The notes under the pieces are model-generated. The model saw only the letters and a program-made list of their open reading frames with translations. It did no database searches and was not told where the DNA came from. The position numbers were made by a program, and so were the translations under genes. Shown here one piece after another: positions 24,388-32,665 of a stretch of DNA of 32,665 bases (the stretch's first letter is position 1; every line of letters starts with the position of its first letter). The stretch spans positions 1 through 32,665 of the forward strand of contig MU129251.1 in NCBI GenBank assembly GCA_014904985.1. The letters run 5' to 3'. This stretch comes from Hydnum rufescens UP504. Lineage: Eukaryota; Basidiomycota; Agaricomycetes; Cantharellales; Hydnaceae.

Positions 24388-27253
24388 TTGACAATTGTGC
24401 AGCTCAATCCCACCTTCCCACTAGTGATCTTGATGCAACAACCCAGAGCCTGCAAACACAGGGGTATCAGATGCAGACGCCACTACATGATGCCCAGAGA
24501 CAATACTAATCCCATGGACCTCCACTATGCACAGCATGGGGACAAGGAAGACAACCCAGAATGTCATCCAGCTGAATATCTCTCAACTCAACAATGCACC
24601 CACTTCTTTGTATACTGTCTCACTGCTTTGAACCTTACAGGGCCTTACCCCATGTCCAAGGGTTACTGCCATTTGTGAGTGACCCTTACAGTTACTGCTG
24701 GGAACATCTAGATGAGTGGGGATGGCTAGGGAAGTTCAAATGAACATACTGAACACAACTACTCCCTAAGGTTTACACCTTCCCACTGCATCAAGCCTTC
24801 ATCCCCCTTGCCCCTTGATGTCCCACAATTTAACTTTGATCCACATACAGTGCTGGACAAGCAAGGTCTGATAACTTCAATAGAGCCTGTTCTGCTGGGT
24901 TCCAGACTTCAAAAAGTAGATTTTTGGAATCTCTGGACTCCAAGGATTCCAAAAATGCCCAAGTTGTTATCATGTGACCATTTTTGGGGTTGGCCAAATT
25001 TTTAGGGTGATTCACCAGAACTTTCTTATGTGGGAATAAGGCATCTGGGGCTTGAGACATTTATATACATATGATTAGTATGGAGAACAGCATGGATAGT
25101 TAATTCATGAGAGTTTCAATAGAAAGCATTGCCCGCTGTGAAACTCTTCAGTGTGATTTTTGCTTCTTTACTGCCCACTCCACAGCCTTCCTAGTAAGAC
25201 CCATTCAATAGGCAGACATAAACCACCATGGTCAATTAATAAAGCACCAGATATTTAGCATAACCCCAATATTGAATAATGAAAGATTCAACCCCTTGTC
25301 AGGAGAGAAGGTATGGCACAGACCATTTCAATAGGGTTCAATTCACAGTGGAATTTCAGTAAGAACATGCAGAGATGCCCTGCCTTGCAATAAGATCCTC
25401 CAGCATTGATATTTGATTCACAAAATCCCTCTGCTTACTGAGCCTGTGGTGCACCAGTTTTCCACAGGAGTGAACAACTTAGAACTTTCTGGAGGGGCAT
25501 CAATCCCAAAACAAATCATTAATTTCTGGGCTTCCTGCTATTGGAGATGGTCTAAAAGTCACAAAAATGTGTTCTGCTTGTTAATACCTACATTTTGACA
25601 CCCTTTACAGCCTTGGGTGCTTATTTATGGGTTTGGCCAAATTTTGGGGCTCCATTAATGTAAAATTTACAATTTATCTAAAGTGGCTGGTATACAGTGG
25701 TAGCTGGCACTGTTCTAAGCATATTCCAATGATTTCCAAAAGGTGTCATTGAGAATTGAGGACCCCAAAAATCTTATCAGACTTTGTTTGTCTGGCACTG
25801 TATCCATCTTCTACAATCATGAGGCCTGAATCCCAACCTGTGCTCCCTCTCACTAAAATTCCTCAAGGAGGTTCAGGCAGCCAGAGAGACAATGCTGCAA
25901 TGCATAAGGTGGATAGACCAAGTAACAGCCTGCTTCCACATCATCTTGCCATCCAGCTACAACCAGGATTGGCACTTTGGGTCATCCTGGCAGTATCTTC
26001 TCCAACAAGGAATGACCCCATCCCCTGCATGGAAAGCAGCTCACATCACTCAAGAACTCAGAAGGTGCATGCTCAACACTACTGGATTTGTAACCCTTGC
26101 CTTTTGAGTCATTCTCTGTCTCCTATGTTTCAAGGAGTGATTCCAACCTCCACAATTCAGAACTACCATACACATGACAGGCCTGATTGTCTCCATTCAT
26201 GATCATCACTCCATCCTCATTGGTAGGGGGCTTGTGGAATTGGGAGCTCCTGTGTGGTCAATGGCTATAGAAAATGAAACCCCTAGCCTTGAACTCTACC
26301 CCTGTGGCACCACACAGTACTCACCCCTTTGGACAGATGTGAAGAAGGAAATCAAGGCCAGGCACCCTCACTGGGACTTACAGGATGCTTACACACAGAA
26401 ATTGATCCACAAGTCCTTCAAGAAATGTCTGACAGACCTAGGACACCAGCAACTCATGAACCCACCAGAGGAAATATGGGTGATGGAGGAGGGGCATCTG
26501 TGGGAAACTAGGACAACAGGTCCTTACTACTGTCACCACCCCTCCTACTTCCACATACCCCAGGGTCCCCCACAATGAGAATTACCTGGAGGGTCTCATG
26601 CACTGGCTATCACATGCTCACAAAGGCAGTTATCTGCCAATTCTGAACAAGTTACAAGAATGTCTTGGCAAGGAAACATTTCCACTAACCAAATGGGCTG
26701 ACCATGAAGATGCTACTCCTCCCCCATCATTGTTAGCCCAAAACTACCTTTATGCCAGGAAGGGGCTGAACACAGAGGATTTGAGGAGGACCAGCCTGAA
26801 TCACTCCCTATGCTGCAGCTCCAGTACAAGCTGGCTGCATGACTGGTCAATCCAGCTCTACAGTCCCACAGCACCCCTCCTATGCTACTCACCCACATGG
26901 AAGACTATGATCCCTACATCACCACAGCCACAGGATCCTTGTGATGACCCTGCACTGAATCACCACTGGAGCAACATGTCAGACCATGCATGAATGTAGT
27001 CAAATATCCCAAAGAAGAACTTATGCCCTACCAGGACAATGAGCAGCCCCCTACCTCTGATTTCACTCTACCTGAGGACACCAGCCCTCCAACCCACAAT
27101 ACCCTGGAGACAGCAGCTGGACCAACTGAAGAGGTAGACCCTGACAATGTCTGGGGACCACTGGATGTGCAGATGGACCAATTCCCAGTGGAATTCCACC
27201 TGTTCATGTATCTGAAATCAGAGGAACACCTGGAGGAGGAACTACTCAAATGA
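24388..27253 (+). pseudogene. Degenerate coding-like region of unknown identity
   Basis: Plus-strand translation is protein-like over much of this range, but stops interrupt it. Examples are QAARETMLQCIRWIDQVTAC near 25880, LQDAYTQKLIHKSFKKCL near 26380 and NVVKYPKEELMPYQDNEQP near 26990. From 25892 on these lie in one frame. The frame before the inserted element at 24848 comes into register with it once 955 bp are removed. I do not recognise the family. It precedes an LTR by ~770 bp, so it may be an ORF of an LTR element, or a host-derived gene. Confidence 0.45.
24848..25800. mobile_element. Tc1/mariner-type non-autonomous element (953 bp)
   Basis: The ends are inverted: CAGTGCTGGACAAGCAA at 24848 and the complement of CAGTGCCAGACAAACAA at 25800, continuing to about 33 bp. 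TA lies on each side (24846-24847 and 25801-25802), as expected for Tc1/mariner insertion. No transposase frame is present. A hairpin TTTTTGGAATC / GATTCCAAAAA lies at 24921-24955. Confidence 0.82.
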
Positions 27254-28020
27254 TATGGATCAGGGGTTAAGCAATGGCTCTACAAAGAGCCCCACCTCAC
27301 TCTTCTCTTCATGGAAAGGGACCATGCATGTAGGGCCTTGGAAAGCCAGATATTAGCTGCTGAATTTTACCCTTCCAAACCCTCTGCCCATGCTTGGCAA
27401 TACAATGAAAGCCTCTACTGACCATGAAGCCCTGGAGTTTCAGAGAGGGTGCTCAAGGTGGTGTCCTCATGGATCCACCAAAGGGTGGAGCTCTGCCCAC
27501 TCCTGCAGCCTATCTTGGTGAAGGGCAGCCCCTCATGACCCCCTGGCACAAACTTCAAATCCACTGACTTGAACAAGCTCTTCCCCCCTGATGGTCCTCC
27601 ACAAGTTCAAGGGCTTTCTCAAAGTCTCATGTCCCTACACCTCCTTACTTCACAGGAGAACCTAATGCTCCTCACCAAATGAATCAAGTATCTATGTTTG
27701 CTCACAGCATTTAATGCTGAAGAATTGCTCAAAGCCATGCAAAAATTGGATTCCTTAACGCAGAAGCACCTATCCTATCAGGACCCCATCAAGTTTAATG
27801 TCCAAATACCTTTTGGGGGCCCTCACTGAACCATGCTCAAGTGGCTTGCCCAAGCTACCCCTGGAGTCAATCCCACCTCCCTCACTGCTTGTGGCACATA
27901 TGCAGGCAAGCAATTTCACTGGAACAGATGGTATGAATGTTACAAAATCATGTTCAATGACTTAGACCTTGAGGATATGGGTATTCTCCTGCTAGAATCC
28001 TGACACCATGCTGGGGGCAA
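27254..28020 (+). other. Degraded region leading to a polypurine-like tract
   Basis: Weak coding-like patches without a usable frame end in CATGCTGGGGGCAA, which directly precedes the TG of the LTR at 28021. This is the position and composition of a retrotransposon polypurine tract. Confidence 0.5.
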
Positions 28021-28490
28021 TGTAATATAGAGCCATATTTCTTAAGGTATATATACTTGTAACATCCCATTTGTACCTTATGTCATAGTGTGGCTGTGAG
28101 GATTCTAAGTCCCAGCAGCCCCTGAATCAAATCACTCTTTTGCCTGGAGCTTGTGCACAAACTGTGAAACCAATGCAGCCACACCCTAGCCATGTTGATA
28201 GAATGGCACTACAACCCTGACACCTCAAGACATGTGAACCATCACCATAGAGCATGAGGCAGAGACAGACACAGAGAGTTGCATACAAGCATGACTCTAC
28301 TAGGTAAGTACACTTCTTTAGTGTACTAGCCAACTATCCCTTTGCCCCCTAGATAGTAGCTGAGCCCTTTGGCCAGCTACTACCATCCTCCCTTGCCCAT
28401 TCCTCCCTCCCCTCTTGCTTCTCCCATGTCCAAAACAAAGCCAGTGCTTAGAGTGGTTGGATTACTTTCCCACTTCTGTTCACAGTAATG
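28021..28490 (+). repeat. LTR family L2, probable 3' LTR, truncated
   Basis: It begins TGTAATATAG like the solo LTR at 8650. It shares AAACTGTGAAACC, AAAGCCAGTGCTTAG and a GTAAGT-hairpin-TAG module (28305-28353). No TTACA end was found; the similarity stops near the copia LTR at 28499. Confidence 0.72.
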
Positions 28491-28498
28491 AGGCATAC

Positions 28499-28720
28499 TC
28501 AGTGTTGCCTGATATGGGAAGGACAACTGTATTGTGATTACCTAATGAGGCATACTGTATGATACATGAGTTATAAGTAACCAGTCTAGAGCGTGTATTG
28601 TGGTAGAACCAACCTTTACCTCAGTGTCACCCGATATGGGAAGGACAACTGAGGGAAGAAGCTGAAGCTCTGTTCCAGCATGTACCAGATTGGTTCATGG
28701 CGCTGTGTCATGTCTCAACA
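28499..28720 (-). repeat. Copia-2 3' LTR (putative)
   Basis: On the minus strand a polypurine tract, TTGTGGGGGGG, precedes TGTTGAGACATGAC at 28720, which resembles the start of the Copia-1 LTR. The outer end is set at TGAGGCATACTCAG (28499). It holds two copies of GATATGGGAAGGACAACTG (near 28512 and 28634). The partner LTR is outside the window. Confidence 0.65.
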
Positions 28721-29515
28721 CCCCCCCACAATCTAGGGGCCATGCCTAGTGATTGGATGAAGTTTTGTGTTTTATGCATGGCAGTGCTTTGGTAAGTATG
28801 TCTGCGGCTTGGTCTTCCATGGGACACCACTCGATTTGAATGTATTTTGTGGCTATAGCATGGCAGATGAAATAATGTTGTACGTCGATGTGTTTCATGC
28901 ATGTACTGGTATCAGTTGCATTGGTGGCAAGTGCTATGGCACTTTGATTGTCACACCAGATGGTGGTGGGCTGGGTGGGCTCAGATCCAAGGTTGGTAAG
29001 CATGCCTCATAGCCATATAGCTTCCTGTGCCATGCATGTTGAACTAATGTATTCTGCTTCTATGGATGAGAGTGCCAGCAAGGTCTGGGCCTTGCTGCTC
29101 CATGTGACCGCAGCACCAGCAATCATGAATACATATCCACTTGTGGATTTCTGTGAGTTGATATCACCGGCCCAGTCTGTGTCACTGAAGCCATGGGTGA
29201 TTGCTGATAAATCATTGTTGAGGCTTCCGTTGTATATAATGGATAGGTCTTGTGTCCCTTTGAGGTAGCATAGGACATGTTTGGCAGCAAGCCAATGTGT
29301 ATATGGCCATAGTTGGAGTTGAATTGGCAGAGTGATCCAACTGTGTAAGCAATGTCAGGGCAGGTGGCCATGGCTGTGTAAAGTAGGGAGCCTGTGATAT
29401 TTTGGTAAGGAATGGATTTCATTTCTGTGTGTTCAGTGTTGTCTTGTGGGCATTGGGTAACTGATAGGGGGGTGTTGGGGTCCAGGGGGGTATGTACAGT
29501 ATTTGCATCTGCCAT
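28721..29515 (-). pseudogene. Copia-2 RT end and RNase H
   Basis: The minus strand shows ITGSLLYTAMATCPDIAYTVG (29320-29430), then CDNQSAIALATNATDT, KHIDVQHYFICHAIATKYIQ and DILTKALP, the standard end of copia pol. The blocks lie in several frames with stops. The protein end overlaps the polypurine tract. Confidence 0.88.
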
Positions 29516-29525
29516 CCCATATTGC

Positions 29526-30240
29526 TCACAAATGTCTTGGATATAGCGATGCTGGGACAGGGTGATCCTCCTGTTTGGGCAGTTGTGATATTATTTCTAT
29601 ACCAATGATGAGGTGTGCTGGTCCAAGTTCTGTGATATTAAATCTTTGCTTTAGTTGGTCCTTGATATTGGTTAGGAATGCCTTTGAGTTTGTTGCAGTA
29701 AGGAGGTCATCCATGTAAAGGGCAATAATCATAAGTATTCCCTCTTGGTGGTATATGAATAGGCACTTGTCGCCAGAGCAGCATGTGAACCAAGTTCTAT
29801 AAGTACACTGTGGATGAGGTTCATTCCAGACTTTGCTGGATTGTTTGAGGCCATAAATGGTGCATAGGAGGAGCCATATTTCATCGGGCTCGCCACTGAC
29901 CCCCTCTGGGGGTTTCATGTAGATTTCCTCCTTTAGGTGGCCATTCAAGTAGGCTGTTTTGATGTCTAGCTGTTCAAGCTCTAAGTCATGTATTGCTGCA
30001 ATTGCACAGACAAGTCTGATTGAGGCAATCTTTGTAAATGGGTGCATATGTATTGAAATAGTGATTCCTGGGATTTGGCTGAAACCCTGTGCTGACTAAT
30101 CAGGCTTTGTAGGCATGCATGTTTCCTTGAGCATCTTGCTTCAATTTGAAAATGAGTTTGCTGCCAATGAGCTTGCAGCCAGCCAGCATGTCCTTTCATT
30201 TGATAGTTTTGAATGTGTTATTTTCACATATTGATTGTAT
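29526..30240 (-). pseudogene. Copia-2 reverse transcriptase (copy B)
   Basis: It shows TKIASIRLVCAIAAIHDLE, the first catalytic Asp in QLDIKTAYLNGHLKEE, IYGLKQS, and ALYMDDLL with the catalytic YMDD. The amino-terminal part (30050-30240) is frameshifted relative to the rest. The motifs differ from Copia-1 enough to mark a separate family. Confidence 0.88.
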
Positions 30241-31134
30241 TTGTGTCAATTCCCTTCTGCCATTGTTGGCACTATTGCTCCTCATGGCTTCTCTGTAGCT
30301 GCATGGCTCATCAAAGTTCTGGGAGTGGGTTACTGCTCTGAGTGTGAATACATTATGTTCATGCATGGAGATCCTGGCCACAGTGGCTGTGTTTGGGTCC
30401 TCATCCATGTATCTGGCAGGTTGTTGGAAGTTGTCCTCACTGGAGGCATTGTTGAGGTCATTTTGGTGCCAGGCAGGTGGTTGGCATACTCAGACTGGTC
30501 ATGCTGGGGCTGGGGCTGGTGTGGGGACCACTATGGGCTCATGTGTATATGTGGGATCAGGCTCAATAGTGGGATTTATCTCACTGGTGTCTGGGGTGTT
30601 AATTGGTGAAGTATCTTGTAGTATTGGTGGTTCTCCTGGCATGTCTTGTAGGTATACACCATTGTTGAATGATACATCACAGGATGTGATGATTCAGTGA
30701 TCTCTGATCTGCCACAAGTGGTATGCTTTGGTTCCAACTGTGTAACCAAGTAGGATGCACTTGTCACTTTTGTCATCTAATTTCTTCCAAAGTTCCCTCA
30801 GGACAAGGGCATATGCAACTGTGCCAAATTCATAAATTCCATGTATATGGGGTGCTTGTTTGACCAGGCTTCCATTGGAGTTTTATTTTTTAATGCAGCA
30901 TGGGGTGAAATATTTCCAAGATATGTAGCTGTTAGGCCACCTCTGCCAGAAATCATTCAACATTCCTGCCACCTTGAGCATGGGTCTAATTTTTTTGACA
31001 ATTGTGTGATTGCCTTGTTCTGACAGTCCATTCTGTTCAGGTGTGTATGGAGTAGATGTTTGGGGGATATTCCTTCAGCTGTGAGGCAGCATTGGAATTC
31101 CAGTGAAGTGTATTCACGTGAGAATATATTTCTA
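30241..31134 (-). pseudogene. Copia-2 linker and integrase C-terminus (copy B)
   Basis: Pieces include GYTVGTKAYHLW and CDVSFNNGVYLQDMPGEPP, an acidic Pro-rich linker with PTPAPAPA, and upstream PEQNGLSEQGN with the catalytic Glu of integrase. Stops and shifts break it. It ends at the inserted LTR at 31135. Confidence 0.85.
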
Positions 31135-31385
31135 TTCCCTGATTCACACATTTGTTATTTGCCCCTATTTCCTTTTTTGGTTAGCACCATGTATGGCATC
31201 CGGTGATCTCGGACCGGATGCCCTTTATATACCTTGGAGCTCTGGAGGCAGTCCCTTAGTTTGACTCCTCCAAACTCCAGGTATGTCTCTTTTCTTGTCA
31301 CTCATGTAGATATCTTCATCCTTAGTTTGACTCCTCCAAACTCCAGATATCACCCTTTGTGTGATTCCACTGTAGACCTTTCTCA
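31135..31385 (+). repeat. 5'-truncated Copia-1-family LTR, opposite orientation
   Basis: It matches the Copia-1 LTR from TTCCCTGATTCACAC to the TTCTCA end but lacks the first ~40 bp. It reads in plus sense, opposite to Copia-1. It separates two copies of the same Copia-2 segment. No target duplication is visible. Confidence 0.88.
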
Positions 31386-32665
31386 AAATGGTGCATAGGA
31401 GGAGCCATATTTCATTGGGCTCAGCACTGACCCCCTCTGGGGGTTTCATGTAGATTTCCTCCTTTAGGTGGCCATTCAAGTAGGCTGTTTTGATGTCTAG
31501 CTGTTCAAGCTCTAAGTTGTGTATTGCTGCAATTGCACAGACAAGTCTGATTGAGGCAATCTTTGTAATGGGTGTGTATGTATCGAAATAGTCGATTCCT
31601 GGGATTTGGCTGAAACCCTGTGCAACTAATCGGGCTTTGTAGCATGCAATGTTTCCTTCAGCATCTTGCTTCAATTTGAAAATGAGTTTGCTGCCAATGA
31701 GCTTGCGGCCAGCCAGCTCATCCTTTCATTTGATAGTTTTGAATGTGTTATTTTCATGTATTGATTGTATTTCATCCTCAATTCCCTTCTGCCATTCCTT
31801 GGCACTATTGCTCCTCATGGCTTCTTTGTAGCTGCGTGGCTCATCAAAGTTCTGGGAGTGGGTTACTGCTCTGAGTGTGAATACATTGTGTTCATGCATG
31901 GAGATCCTGGCCATGGTGGCTGTGTTTGGGTCCTCATCCATGTATCCAGCAGCTTGTTGGAAGTCATCCTCACTGGAGGCATTGTTGAGGTCATTTTGGT
32001 GCCAGGCAGGTGATTGGCATACTCAGACTGGTCATGCTGGGGCTGGGGCTGGGGCTGGGGCTGGTGCAGGGACCAGTATGGGCTCATGTGTATATGTGGG
32101 ATCAGGCTCAATAGTGGGATTTATCTCACTGGTGTCTGGGGTGTTAATTGGCCAAGTATCTTGTAGTATTGGTGGTTCTCCTGGCATGTCTTGTAGGTAT
32201 ACACCATTGTTGAATGATACATCATGGGATATGATGATTCGGTGATCTCTGATCCACCACAAGCGGTATGCTTTGGTTCCAACTGCATAACTGAGTAGGA
32301 TGCACTTGTTGCTTTTGTCATCTAATTTCTTCCAAAGTTCCCTCAGGACAAGGGCATATACAACTGTGCCAAATTCACAAATTCCATGTATATGGGGGTG
32401 CTTGTTTGACCAGGCTTCCATTGGAGTTTTATTTTTTAATGCAGCATGGGGTATGGGGTGAAATATTCAAGATATGTACGTGTTAGGGCCACCTCTGCCC
32501 AGAAACCATTCGACATTCCTGCCACCTTGAGCATCAGTCTAATTTTTTCGACGATTGTGCGATTGCCTTGTTCCAACAGTCCATTCTGTTCAGGTGTGTA
32601 TGGAGTAGATGTTTGGGGGATATTGCTTCAGCTGTGAGGTAGTGTTGGAATTCCAGTGAAGTGTA
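31386..32665 (-). pseudogene. Copia-2 integrase end, linker and RT start (copy A)
   Basis: This repeats 29848-31112 with few differences and runs off the window. On the minus strand it reads integrase end, GTKAYRLW, the PAPAPA linker, SMHEHNVFTLRAVTHSQNF, then KARLVAQGFSQIPGIDY and QLDIKTAYLNGHL. It breaks off at EIWLLLCTI, where the LTR begins. The frame 31225-31674 runs on into the LTR. Confidence 0.88.
32034..32066 (-). repeat. GGGGCT hexanucleotide repeat in the pol linker
   Basis: Four GGGGCT-type units encode the Pro-Ala run on the minus strand. The equivalent site in copy B (30508-30530) has fewer units, so the tract changed length after the duplication. Confidence 0.8.

Noticed and set aside
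1..32665. tRNA or rRNA genes
   Set aside because: No cloverleaf with A and B box and no conserved rRNA block was recognised. The only tRNA-related sequence is the copia primer site.

Overview
The window looks like transposon-rich nuclear DNA of a filamentous fungus, most likely a mushroom-type basidiomycete. This is inferred from ~100-bp intron-like segments with CTAAC branch sites, a basidiomycete-like Ty1/copia polyprotein and a chromodomain-bearing Ty3/gypsy integrase. No intact host gene, tRNA or rRNA was recognised. Nearly all of the several dozen short open frames are products of palindromes, arrays or dead transposons.

Region 1 (1-12935) is the unusual part. It is built from 34 copies of a ~280-bp cassette. 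In its sense direction each cassette has a segment with the layout of a spliceosomal intron: GTGAGT/GTAAGT-type donor, a short hairpin (hairpin A, core CAAAAAGAGCAGC / GCTGCTCTTTTTG), a CTAAC-type branch site, and a TAG acceptor about 20 nt later. Most of these segments are 97-122 bp. Between them lie 'exons' of ~125-250 bp that are A/C-rich on the sense strand and lack an open frame in the cases tested. Most exons end in a second palindrome (hairpin B, core ACCACACACCCACT / AGTGGGTGTGTGGT), often followed by TATATAAG directly before the donor. The cassettes form three head-to-tail elements (E1 1-5160, E2 ~5376-10036, E3 ~10222-12935). In each, a left arm is in minus sense and a right arm in plus sense, diverging from a central inverted repeat. 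E1 and E2 share the exact central core CCCTATTTAGGG; E3 has a rearranged centre. Neighbouring elements converge on a spacer with a conserved motif, an AT-rich microsatellite and GGGGCCCC palindromes. Two solo LTRs with target duplications sit inside E2, one of them in the loop of a hairpin A. I know of no described family with this architecture; the nearest analogue is the introner-like elements of fungi.

Region 2 (13069-18232) is a complete but recently dead copia element on the minus strand. It has ~97% identical LTRs, a TAATA target duplication, a primer site matching the anticodon region of initiator tRNA-Met, a polypurine tract, and a gag-pol with stops and frameshifts. A 51-bp coding minisatellite lies between integrase and reverse transcriptase.

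Region 3 (18480-23300) is a degraded plus-strand chromovirus (RNase H, integrase, chromodomain). Its integrase is split by nested LTR material, including an inverted copy of the LTR family found in E2 and an LTR-like promoter with clustered bZIP-type sites. Region 4 (24388-28490) is a degraded coding-like region of unknown identity. It is interrupted by a 953-bp Tc1/mariner-type non-autonomous element and followed by an LTR related to the second solo LTR in E2. Region 5 (28499-32665, running off the window) is a second, degenerate copia element on the minus strand. About 1.27 kb of its integrase-RT segment is duplicated on either side of a 5'-truncated LTR of the Region 2 family.
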